Part shown: piece by piece, positions 1-5,959 of the stretch | Layout: each line of letters opens with the position of its first letter | How positions within the stretch are numbered: position 1 is the stretch's first letter | Assembly: GCA_900759005.1 (NCBI GenBank) | Contig: CAAEUQ010000053.1 | Location: forward strand, 1 to 8,886 | DNA length: 8,886 nt | Direction of reading: 5' to 3' | DNA from: Clostridia bacterium | Lineage (GTDB): Bacteria > Bacillota > Clostridia > Christensenellales > Aristaeellaceae | Position numbers and translations under genes: made by a program | The notes under the pieces: model-generated | What the model saw: the letters and a program-made list of their open reading frames with translations, nothing else | What the model was told of the DNA's origin: nothing | Database searches by the model: none

Positions 1-44
1 ATGCAAATGCAAATTTCGAAGGTTTACTGGAGGTAAATCGAGAA

Positions 45-61
45 ATCTGCATGCCGCAGAT
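45..61 (-). terminator. Weak stem-loop downstream of the substrate-binding protein gene
   Basis: ATCTGC (45-50) and GCAGAT (56-61) form a 6-bp perfect stem with a 5-nt loop, followed on the minus strand by a moderately T-rich stretch. A second possible pairing, GGCGG (62-66) with CCGCC (87-91), lies between it and the stop codon. The stem is short and the U-tract is interrupted, so this may be a weak terminator or a 3' mRNA-stabilising structure. Such structures are common between a substrate-binding protein gene and its permease genes. No gene start is visible in positions 1-114. Confidence 0.3.
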
Positions 62-114
62 GGCGGAAAAGACAGAGCCTGACGTGCCGCCGAATGTGCG
101 GTGTTGCCCTAAGC

Positions 115-1251
115 TTATTCAGCAACCAGATCGACGTAAGCGCCGTCCTGAATCTGAACCGCCTTCGGCTCCTTGGTAACCTCGCCGGTTTCGCTCCAGG
201 TCATCGTGCCGGTTACACCGTTGATGGTCAGCGTCTTCATCGCCTCGATCAGCTTGTCGCAGCACTCGTCCGCAGCCATGTCGGAGGTAATGCCGGCAGC
301 CTTCGCCGCTTCATACAGCGTGTAGATCGCATCGTAGGAGTCCGCCGCGAACTGGTCGGGCGTCACGCCGTACTTCTCCTGATACTTGGTTACAAAGTTC
401 ACGACGTTCTCGTCGGGAGCAGTCGCGGAGAAGGGGGTCATCAGAATCATGCCTTCCGCAAGGGAGGTATCGAAACCTTCGATGTTCAGGATGCCGTCCA
501 TGCCGTCGGTGCCAAAGTAAACGGGCTTATAATCCATCGCAGCCGCCTGCTGCAGGATCATGGAAGCCGGCTGATAGTACATCGGCAGGAAGACCAGTTC
601 CGCGCCGGATTCCTTGACGCTGGTAACCTGAACGGAGAAGTCGGTGGTATCGTTATTGAAGGTCGCGACGGTCGAAATCTCAATGCCCAGCTCCTTCGCC
701 TTGGCTTCGAAGGTCTGATAGCAGCCGGTAGAATACGCATCGGCGTTATTGTAAATAACCGCTACCTTGGTCGCCAGCTTGTGATCATAGATGTACTGCG
801 CGGACGCAGAGCCCATCGCCGGATCGGTAAAGCAAACCTGATAGACATTATCCTTGTCCTTGATCACGTCCAGAGAAGAAGCGGACGGGGTCAGCATGAA
901 CATACGGTCGTTGTACGCCTCGGTCGCAACCGCGACGCACGGGCTGGTGGTAACGCAGCCGTCAATCATCTGAGCGCCCCAGTCCCACAGCGTATTGTAT
1001 GCGTTGACGGACTTTTCAGCGTCGTGTTCATCGTCCTGGCAATTCAGCTCAATCTGCATACCGCCGAGTGCGTTGATCTCATCTACAGCGATCTGCGCGC
1101 CCTGCGCAACAGAAGTGCCGTAGCTGGCAGCTCCGCCGGTCAGCGGACCGATCATGCCAATCTTAATGGTTTCTTCCGCCAGGGCAAACGAACCCATGGT
1201 CAATACCATTGCGAGCGCGAGGAGCATAGCGAGCATTTTAGTGCACTTCAT
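115..1251 (-). CDS. Branched-chain amino-acid-type ABC transporter substrate-binding protein (LivJ-like)
   Basis: This 378-residue extracytoplasmic receptor captures a solute, most likely an amino acid, for an ABC importer. The N-terminus is a signal peptide: Lys near the start, a Leu/Ala/Met-rich core at about residues 7-20, and a type I cleavage site after FALA (residue 25). There is no lipobox cysteine. The mature protein opens with IKIGMIGPLTG and a GxxxAxDEIN-type helix, typical of the LivJ/Peripla_BP_6 fold. Ligand-site-like segments include TTSP (101-104), TPSAS (121-125) and the NNADAYSTG loop (168-176). The ATG at 1251 is chosen because AAGGAGGG lies 8-10 nt upstream. The in-frame ATG at 1326 would start upstream of the -10 box and cannot lie on the transcript. 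Strong promoter and ribosome site suggest high expression. Ligand specificity cannot be read from sequence, and partner permease genes would lie beyond position 1. Confidence 0.93.
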   Translation of the reverse strand: MKCTKMLAMLLALAMVLTMGSFALAEETIKIGMIGPLTGGAASYGTSVAQGAQIAVDEINALGGMQIELNCQDDEHDAEKSVNAYNTLWDWGAQMIDGCVTTSPCVAVATEAYNDRMFMLTPSASSLDVIKDKDNVYQVCFTDPAMGSASAQYIYDHKLATKVAVIYNNADAYSTGCYQTFEAKAKELGIEISTVATFNNDTTDFSVQVTSVKESGAELVFLPMYYQPASMILQQAAAMDYKPVYFGTDGMDGILNIEGFDTSLAEGMILMTPFSATAPDENVVNFVTKYQEKYGVTPDQFAADSYDAIYTLYEAAKAAGITSDMAADECCDKLIEAMKTLTINGVTGTMTWSETGEVTKEPKAVQIQDGAYVDLVAE

Positions 1252-1283
1252 AATCAGTTCCCTCCTTGTAATTTCACGTTTCC

Positions 1284-1301
1284 GCGGGGCGTGCAGCCCG
1301 C
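1284..1301 (-). promoter_or_regulatory. 5'-leader hairpin of the substrate-binding protein mRNA
   Basis: GGGC (1287-1290) and GCCC (1296-1299) pair around GTGCA. Two further G-C pairs (1285:1300 and 1284:1301) form if G1286 bulges out. The hairpin would sit about 10-28 nt from the predicted 5' end, ahead of the ribosome site. A 5'-proximal hairpin can protect an mRNA from decay, but that role is inferred. Confidence 0.3.
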
Positions 1302-1317
1302 TGAAAACGATATAAGT

Positions 1318-1346
1318 ACTATACATTCGTCGCCGCCGATTGTCAA
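1318..1346 (-). promoter_or_regulatory. Sigma-A promoter of the substrate-binding protein gene
   Basis: On the minus strand there is a perfect -35 TTGACA (1346-1341), a 17-bp spacer and a -10 TATAGT (1323-1318). Transcription would start near 1311, giving a leader of about 60 nt. This is the closest match to consensus in the window. Confidence 0.85.
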
Positions 1347-1555
1347 GTAAAGTTTTGTGTTTTTATGCGATCACAGCACGTTAATCGTCTTTTTCGGTAA
1401 AAATGCATTTGATTGCCTCCGTTCTCTTCGAATTTTCGTCTTTTTCCGAATATTTCTTTCATCAAATGCAGTATTCAGCCGGTTATATTGCATATTCAGC
1501 GATTTTTTAGCGGCAATCCGTGCATAAATATCCCGTTCAACGGCAGCTAATGTAT
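1347..1555. other. Intergenic region with short repeats, no gene seen
   Basis: About 210 AT-rich bases lie between the substrate-binding protein promoter and the galE terminator. They carry TCGTCTTTTTC twice (1385-1395 and 1436-1446), a 10-bp perfect inverted repeat TGCATTTGAT/ATCAAATGCA (1404-1413 and 1461-1470), and TATTCAGC twice exactly 21 bp apart (1472-1479 and 1493-1500). I see no plausible coding frame or ribosome site. The repeats could be regulator-binding sites upstream of the substrate-binding protein promoter. Confidence 0.45.
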
Positions 1556-1595
1556 AAAAATTAACGCAGACGTATCCCGCGGACGCGTCTGCGTT
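1556..1595 (-). terminator. Rho-independent terminator of galE
   Basis: AACGCAGACG (1563-1572) and CGTCTGCGTT (1586-1595) form a 10-bp perfect stem with a 13-nt loop. Read on the minus strand it starts 8 nt after the galE stop codon and is followed by AATTTTTATA, which holds five consecutive T (1560-1556). Placement, stem and T-tract all fit an intrinsic terminator, so galE is probably monocistronic. Confidence 0.85.
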
Positions 1596-1603
1596 TCAAT
1601 GAT

Positions 1604-2602
1604 TTAACGATGTTTCTGAACGAAATTCCAGCCGTCGCGGCACATATCGTCGATATTGCGGGTCGCGTGCCAGTTCAGCTCGCGGCTCGCCTTTTCGGTA
1701 TCGGCATAGCAGGTCGCAATATCGCCCGGACGACGCGGCGCGATCTTATAGGGAATCGCGTGACCGCACGCCTTTTCAAACGCGTGGACGATTTCCAGAA
1801 CGCTCGTGCCCTTGCCGGTGCCCAGATTGATCGCCTCCGCGCCGTGATGCGTGTTCGTGTATTCCAGCGCCGCGATATGACCCAGCGCCAGATCGACGAC
1901 GTGAATGTAATCGCGCACGCCGGTGCCGTCGGGCGTATCGTAATCGTCGCCGAAGACGTTCAGGCAATCGAGTTCGCCGGTCGCAACCTTCGCAACGTAC
2001 GGCAGCAGGTTGTTCGGAATGCCGTTGGGATTTTCGCCGATCAGACCGCTCTCATGCGCGCCGATGGGATTGAAATACCGGAGCATGCAAATGCTCCATT
2101 CCGAATCCGCCTTCGCGATGTCGCGCAGCATCTGCTCGATCATGACCTTCGTATATCCATAGGGGTTGGTTGCGCTGGTCGGATAATCCTCGCGGAAAGG
2201 AACGGGATTGTTCATGCCGTACACCGTCGCGGACGAAGAGAACACCAGCTTCTTCACGCCGTGATCGCGCATTTCCTCGACCAGAACGAGAAAACCGACG
2301 AGGTTGTTGTCGTAATACTCGATCGGCTTCGCGACGCTTTCGCCCACGGCCTTCAGCCCCGCGAAATGAATGACCGCGTCGATCTTCGTTTCGTCGAACA
2401 GTCTGCGAACCGCATCGCGATCGCGCAGATCCGCTTCACACAGCGTAAGTTCCTTGCCGGTAATTTTGCGAATGCTGTCCAGCGCGTCGGGTTTGGAATT
2501 GACGAAATTATCCAGAACGACCACCTCGTGCCCCGCATTCAGCAGCTCCACGCACGTATGGCTTCCGATAAAGCCCGCGCCGCCCGTGACCAATACCTTC
2601 AT
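1604..2602 (-). CDS. galE: UDP-glucose 4-epimerase
   Basis: GalE interconverts UDP-glucose and UDP-galactose in the cytoplasm with bound NAD (Leloir pathway and glycan precursor supply). The 332-residue length is normal. Visible family features in order are the Rossmann motif GGAGFIG (7-13), HFAGLKAVGES (79-89), FSSSATVYG with the catalytic Ser124, NPYGYTK with Tyr148 and Lys152, RYFNPIGAHESG (175-186) and GTGVRDYIHVVDLA (227-239). At the position of E. coli Tyr299, which gates the sugar pocket, this protein has Cys298; cysteine there is known to admit N-acetylated sugars. The ATG at 2602 is preferred because AAGGGG sits 8 nt upstream. An upstream in-frame GTG (2611) would overlap that ribosome site. 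No galK or galT is nearby, so a role in polysaccharide precursor synthesis is as likely as galactose catabolism. Confidence 0.96.
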   Translation of the reverse strand: MKVLVTGGAGFIGSHTCVELLNAGHEVVVLDNFVNSKPDALDSIRKITGKELTLCEADLRDRDAVRRLFDETKIDAVIHFAGLKAVGESVAKPIEYYDNNLVGFLVLVEEMRDHGVKKLVFSSSATVYGMNNPVPFREDYPTSATNPYGYTKVMIEQMLRDIAKADSEWSICMLRYFNPIGAHESGLIGENPNGIPNNLLPYVAKVATGELDCLNVFGDDYDTPDGTGVRDYIHVVDLALGHIAALEYTNTHHGAEAINLGTGKGTSVLEIVHAFEKACGHAIPYKIAPRRPGDIATCYADTEKASRELNWHATRNIDDMCRDGWNFVQKHR

Positions 2603-2634
2603 ATCGCTCACCCCTTCATCATTTTTCTATTTTT

Positions 2635-2663
2635 ATTGTAGCGCCGGCGGACGCGGTTTTCAA
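2635..2663 (-). promoter_or_regulatory. Sigma-A promoter of galE
   Basis: On the minus strand there is a -35 TTGAAA (2663-2658), a 17-bp spacer and a -10 TACAAT (2640-2635). It predicts a start near 2628 and a leader of about 26 nt. It diverges from the araC-type promoter; 31 bp separate the two -35 boxes. Confidence 0.78.
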
Positions 2664-2694
2664 TAAACGATTCGTGCGGAAACATTCATTTTTG

Positions 2695-2723
2695 TTGCAT
2701 TCCGGCTCCAACTGCGGTACAAT
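2695..2723 (+). promoter_or_regulatory. Sigma-A promoter of the AraC-family regulator
   Basis: TTGCAT (2695-2700), a 17-bp spacer and TACAAT (2718-2723). The -35 is weak, which suits a regulator gene. The predicted start (about 2730) falls at or just before the ribosome site GGAGG (2731-2735), so the leader is very short. CGGAA (2677-2681) and TTCCG (2700-2704) form a small inverted repeat around the -35. Confidence 0.6.
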
Positions 2724-2744
2724 GAATTCGGGAGGCGATTTCGC

Positions 2745-3548
2745 ATGCTCTACAAGTATTCCTATAAATACCCGCAGCGGGAGCTGGCGGCTTTGAACGT
2801 ATGCAACACGGGCGTTCAGCGGTGCGAGCCGGGCTACAGCTGGGGGCCGGGCGTTCGGGATCACTATCTGATTCACTATGTGATCTCCGGAAGCGGCATT
2901 TACGAGACAAACGGCGTGCGCCACGAGCTGCGCGCAGGCGATCTGTTCCTTTCGCAGCCCGATATGCGCATCTTCTATCAAGCGAGCGAGGACGATCCGT
3001 GGGAATACTGCTGGGTCGGCTTTCACGGAACGGACGCGGAGCAGCTGATCGAGCGCATTGATCTGGACGCGCCGGTACTGCGCGACGTGGGCGAGCCGGT
3101 TTGCCGGCTGCTGATGCAGATTTATTTCGCGCGCGGGAGCTTATTCCACGAATCGGCGACGATGACCGGACTTTTGTACCAGCTGCTGGCGCTTTTGATG
3201 CGCGATCATCCGGCGCAGGCGGCGCGCGAACGGGACGACAGCGTGCGCCGCGCGTGCGCGTACATTGAAAATCATTACGCGCTGCCGATCGGCATTGCGG
3301 ACGTCGCCAAGCACGTCGGTTTAAGCCGGAGTCATTTATACCGCCTGTTCGTTTCGGAGCTTAAGCTTACGCCGATGCAGGTGCTGACGCAGGTGCGGAT
3401 TCGCCACGCGTGCGCGCTGCTTCGGCGCGGCGATCTGAGCGTAAAGGCTGTGGCAGCGTCGGTCGGATTTGAAAATCCCCTGTATTTTTCGCGGCGGTTT
3501 CACGAGCTGATGGGCACGCCGCCGACGGAATACGCGCGCGTGGAATGA
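2745..3548 (+). CDS. AraC-family transcriptional regulator with cupin sensor domain
   Basis: This 267-residue cytoplasmic DNA-binding regulator has an N-terminal cupin-type sensor (about 35-95) with HYVISGSGIYETNG, an RAGDLFLSQP strand-turn and PWEYCWVGFHG. That arrangement is usual in Firmicute AraC proteins sensing sugars. A linker of about 65 residues leads to the double helix-turn-helix (about 168-265). The first HTH holds IADVAKHVGLSRSHLYRLF (184-202). The second holds KAVAASVGFENPLYFSRRF (234-252), followed by the family signature GTPPTEYA. GGAGG lies 9 nt before the ATG. It is divergent from galE and upstream of pepC, with no transporter or glycosidase directly beside it, so its targets and effector are unknown. 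The beta-glucoside operon at the right of the window is one possible target. Confidence 0.92.
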   Translation: MLYKYSYKYPQRELAALNVCNTGVQRCEPGYSWGPGVRDHYLIHYVISGSGIYETNGVRHELRAGDLFLSQPDMRIFYQASEDDPWEYCWVGFHGTDAEQLIERIDLDAPVLRDVGEPVCRLLMQIYFARGSLFHESATMTGLLYQLLALLMRDHPAQAARERDDSVRRACAYIENHYALPIGIADVAKHVGLSRSHLYRLFVSELKLTPMQVLTQVRIRHACALLRRGDLSVKAVAASVGFENPLYFSRRFHELMGTPPTEYARVE

Positions 3549-3550
3549 TC

Positions 3551-3579
3551 TTGCCAATTTCATTCGTTTGCAGTATACT
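3551..3579 (+). promoter_or_regulatory. Sigma-A promoter of pepC
   Basis: TTGCCA (3551-3556), a 17-bp spacer and TATACT (3574-3579). It begins 2 bp after the regulator's stop codon and predicts a start near 3586, leaving about 25 nt of leader with AAAGGAAGG (3596-3604). pepC can therefore be expressed separately from the regulator, although no terminator between the two genes is visible. Confidence 0.72.
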
Positions 3580-3610
3580 GAAAACAGATTCTACGAAAGG
3601 AAGGATATAT

Positions 3611-4975
3611 ATGAAACAGTTTTCCATAACGGGCGCGCAGCTTTCGGGCTGGTCCGGCGCGTATCAGGCGAGCGCGGAGCGCCAGCTGGCGACCCTTGCG
3701 CTTTCCAAGACGGCGATCAACGACGTAATGTTCGTTCCGCAGGCGGCGTTCAAGATGCGCCAGAAGTTCTCCGTTGAGATTCCGACGCTCGAGGTTACGA
3801 ATCAGGAGGCGAGCGGTCGCTGCTGGCTATTCGCGGCGACGAACGTTTTGCGCGAAAAGATTGCGAACGATCTGAATCTGGAATCGTTCGAGCTTTCGCA
3901 GAGCTATCTGGCGTTCTGGGACAAATTCGAGCGCGCGAATTATTTTCTCGAATCGATCCTCGCGACGGCGGATCGTCCGACGGACGATCGCGAAGTGAGC
4001 TTCATTCTCGCGACGGGCGTACACGACGGCGGTCAGTGGGATATGTTTGCAAACGTCGTTCGCAAATACGGTCTGGTTCCGAAGGATGCGTTCAGCGAGA
4101 CGTTCCAGTCCTCGCACACGCAGGGCATGAATCACGTTCTGAATCGCAATCTGAAGGCGTGCGCGGTCAAGCTGCGCAGCATGGTTGCGTCCGGCGCGTC
4201 GGAGGATGAGATTCAGTCGGCGAAATCCGAGATGCTCGGCAAAATTTACGCGTTCCTGTGCACGTGTTACACGGAGCCGCCGCGCGAATTTGATTTTGAA
4301 TATGTGGACAAGGACAAGGTTTATCACTGCGACAAGGGTTTAACGCCCGTTTCGTTCCGCGACAAGTACATTGGCGATCTGCTGGATCGCGTAGTCAGCG
4401 TCATTCACGCGCCTACGGCGGACAAGCCGTATCACAGAACCTTCACGGTGCGCTTCCTTGGAAATGTCGTTGGCGGCAATGCGGTAAAGCACCTGAATTT
4501 GTCGATGGATGAATTCAAGCGCGCGGTGATTGCGCAGCTGGAAGCGGGCAAGGTGGTCTGGTTCGGCAGCGATGTTGGCAAATACGGTGATCGCGAGCGC
4601 GGCGTTTGGGATGACGCCTGCTTCCGCGACGAGCTTTTCACGGGCTTGAATCTGACGATTTCGAAGGCGGACGCTTTGGATTACGGTTTCTCCGCGATGA
4701 ATCACGCGATGGTTCTGACGGGCGTACATCTCGAAGCCGGCAAGCCCGTTCGCTGGAAGATTGAAAACAGCTGGGGCGACAAGCGCGGCGAAAAGGGCTA
4801 CTATGTTTGCTCCGACACGTGGTTTGACGCATACGTATATCAGGCGGCGATTGAGCGCGAATACCTGGGCGATCTTGCGTCCTGCGCTGATCTCCCCCCG
4901 ATCGAACTGGCCCCCTGGGATCCCATGGGCACGCTGGCGTCGGCGGTGCCGACTGACACCTGCTGCCGCGCTTAA
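3611..4975 (+). CDS. pepC: Aminopeptidase C, bleomycin hydrolase family (peptidase C1B)
   Basis: PepC is a cytoplasmic, papain-fold cysteine aminopeptidase, hexameric in characterised members, that trims N-terminal residues from peptides. The 454-residue product carries the whole active site: the oxyanion Gln65 and nucleophile Cys71 in NQEASGRCWLFAA, His365 in SAMNHAMVLTGV, and Asn386 in WKIENSWGDKRGEKGYY. Other family segments are ELSQSYLAFWDK (94-105), DGGQWDM (139-145) and the C-terminal APWDPMGTLA (434-443). Characterised relatives end at or within a residue or so of that last motif, and their C-terminus sits in the active-site cleft. Here 11 more residues follow (SAVPTDTCCRA). The ATG at 3611 is chosen for its ribosome site; the in-frame ATG at 3545 lies upstream of the promoter. 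It has its own promoter and terminator, so it is probably monocistronic. Confidence 0.95.
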   Translation: MKQFSITGAQLSGWSGAYQASAERQLATLALSKTAINDVMFVPQAAFKMRQKFSVEIPTLEVTNQEASGRCWLFAATNVLREKIANDLNLESFELSQSYLAFWDKFERANYFLESILATADRPTDDREVSFILATGVHDGGQWDMFANVVRKYGLVPKDAFSETFQSSHTQGMNHVLNRNLKACAVKLRSMVASGASEDEIQSAKSEMLGKIYAFLCTCYTEPPREFDFEYVDKDKVYHCDKGLTPVSFRDKYIGDLLDRVVSVIHAPTADKPYHRTFTVRFLGNVVGGNAVKHLNLSMDEFKRAVIAQLEAGKVVWFGSDVGKYGDRERGVWDDACFRDELFTGLNLTISKADALDYGFSAMNHAMVLTGVHLEAGKPVRWKIENSWGDKRGEKGYYVCSDTWFDAYVYQAAIEREYLGDLASCADLPPIELAPWDPMGTLASAVPTDTCCRA

Positions 4976-4982
4976 TCGCGAC

Positions 4983-5014
4983 GAAATCGGGTCGGACAAC
5001 GACCCGATTTCTTT
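4983..5014 (+). terminator. Rho-independent terminator of pepC
   Basis: GAAATCGGGTCG (4983-4994) and CGACCCGATTTC (5000-5011) form a perfect 12-bp stem with a 5-nt loop (GACAA), 7 nt after the pepC stop codon. It is followed by TTTG. The T-tract is short, but with the stem's own TTTC it gives a U-rich 3' side. Confidence 0.82.
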
Positions 5015-5024
5015 GTAGATTCGA

Positions 5025-5095
5025 AGCGACAGCTTACTTCCCATTTCCCCGGTCGCTGCGCCGTCGTGGTGACGGCTTGCGCCCTATCTTTAGGG
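5025..5095 (+). other. Chain of small hairpins between two terminators
   Basis: Three consecutive inverted repeats are visible: AGCGAC (5025-5030) with GTCGCT (5052-5057), GCCGTC (5060-5065) with GACGGC (5071-5076; 5-nt loop), and CCCTA (5082-5086) with TAGGG (5091-5095; 4-nt loop). They run directly into the terminator at 5104-5141. There is no open reading frame of note. This could be a small structured RNA read on the plus strand, or simply a structured 3' region. I cannot identify a clear promoter and do not recognise a known RNA family. Confidence 0.3.
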
Positions 5096-5103
5096 GATAA
5101 TTG

Positions 5104-5145
5104 AACGCGCCCTTGCTGTTACATTGCAGCATGGGCGCGTTTTTA
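5104..5145 (+). terminator. Strong terminator hairpin between pepC and the convergent operon
   Basis: AACGCGCCC (5104-5112) pairs with GGGCGCGTT (5133-5141). Inside it, after a T:T mismatch, TGCTG (5114-5118) pairs with CAGCA (5127-5131) around an 8-nt loop. On the plus strand the stem runs into a TTTTT tract (5140-5144). It abuts the stop codon of the last gene of the minus-strand operon (5143-5145), so it probably ends both convergent transcripts. On the minus side the downstream sequence is not T-rich, so it should be weaker in that direction. Confidence 0.72.
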
Positions 5146-5487
5146 TGGTTTTTCTAATATACTGGCCATGATCAGCGCAATGCCCATTATGCAAAAGAAA
5201 GCCGGAATTCCATAGGCGTCGCTCTTCTTAATCATGCTCCATTTCATGCGATTCGGCGTCATTTTCTGGTGATAGGCATCCTGATATGAGCAGTAAATGT
5301 GTTTCCATTTCAGTTTATAGCCGACGAACTGATACAGCCCCCAAGCAAAACTGACAATTCCGATCCATATTTCCCTGTTGGGCAGGAACATCGCTGCAAG
5401 CGCTCCCAGAAAACATCCGTAGCGGTTACAATAGGCAAGCGCGATAATCCTTTTCTCGCGCTTATTCCATTTCCCCCGCTTCTTCAT
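5143..5487 (-). CDS. Small membrane protein of unknown function (three predicted helices)
   Basis: I do not recognise this 114-residue protein. It has a strongly basic N-terminus (MKKRGKWNKREKR), then hydrophobic segments at about residues 14-34, 40-59 and 93-111. A polar, Tyr/Trp/Lys-rich loop between the second and third segments contains KWKHIYCSYQDAYHQKMTP. The start at 5487 is chosen because its ATG overlaps the upstream gene's stop as ATGA and AAGGG lies 6 nt upstream; an in-frame start at 5535 would overlap the upstream gene deeply. It is the last gene of the glycosidase operon. G+C across 5161-5460 is about 47% by hand count, visibly below the glycosidase gene, which hints at a different origin. 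Existence as a gene is likely; function is unknown. Confidence 0.72.
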   Translation of the reverse strand: MKKRGKWNKREKRIIALAYCNRYGCFLGALAAMFLPNREIWIGIVSFAWGLYQFVGYKLKWKHIYCSYQDAYHQKMTPNRMKWSMIKKSDAYGIPAFFCIMGIALIMASILEKP

Positions 5488-5957
5488 TTCTTTCCCTTGC
5501 AATACCACACGATCGCAATCACCACATCGGCGCAATAGACGAAGCTGCCGATGGTCGTCCAGATGGCTGATGTTCGATCGATTTTTCCTTCTTTATAAAG
5601 GGTTCGTCCGCAGCCGATTGCGCTGACGCCGGTCAGCACGATGCTGAGAAAATCAATCGCGATTGCCCACGCGATCATCGGAAGCCCGAACACGCTCATC
5701 ATTACGCCGATAATCGCAATCGCGAAATTCAAAACATACGCCGGGATTTGCACGCATTTGATCGTAAGGTTCTGTTTCGCAGTCAATCCGCGCACGGCGT
5801 TTCGCACTGCGGCAATCAGTGCTGCGGCAAACGCCGCCACGCCCGCAATCGCGATCAGCGCAATCCAAACGGCAGGCCGATCCCCCTGAAGCGCGGCGAA
5901 GCACCCCGCAGCGAGAATTGTGCACACATATGGAAACACCATAATCAAAGCATTCAT
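5484..5957 (-). CDS. Small hydrophobic membrane protein of unknown function
   Basis: This 157-residue protein is mostly hydrophobic. Segments at about residues 2-20, 27-50, 65-110 (long enough for two helices) and 132-153 suggest four or five membrane spans with short loops. The C-terminus is basic (CKGKK). It has no catalytic motif I recognise. The ATG at 5957 lies 2 nt after the stop of the nucleotidyltransferase gene and has only a weak ribosome site, so translation is probably coupled to that gene. The longer in-frame start at 6104 would overlap the upstream gene by about 145 nt and add a basic, non-hydrophobic stretch, so I reject it. Its own stop overlaps the next gene's start (ATGA), so this and the 114-residue protein are likely made together and may form a complex. 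That partnership is inferred only from gene order. Confidence 0.75.
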   Translation of the reverse strand: MNALIMVFPYVCTILAAGCFAALQGDRPAVWIALIAIAGVAAFAAALIAAVRNAVRGLTAKQNLTIKCVQIPAYVLNFAIAIIGVMMSVFGLPMIAWAIAIDFLSIVLTGVSAIGCGRTLYKEGKIDRTSAIWTTIGSFVYCADVVIAIVWYCKGKK

Positions 5958-5959
5958 TT

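Noticed and set aside
1..14. Tandem ATGCAA copies at the left edge
   Set aside because: Only two copies of a 6-mer at the window edge; no basis for calling a repeat array.
94..1350. A 418-residue open frame on the plus strand opposite the substrate-binding protein gene
   Set aside because: It mirrors the full real gene, has no ribosome site or recognisable domain, and arises because the sense gene avoids TTA, CTA and TCA codons. The minus-strand frame has signal peptide, family motifs, promoter and ribosome site.
2603..2611. Upstream GTG start for galE
   Set aside because: It would overlap the only ribosome site (AAGGGG) and adds three residues before the conserved MKVLVTGG start.
1610..2641. 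A 343-residue open frame opposite galE
   Set aside because: Arg/Val/Ala-rich antisense translation with no family motif; it mirrors galE almost end to end.
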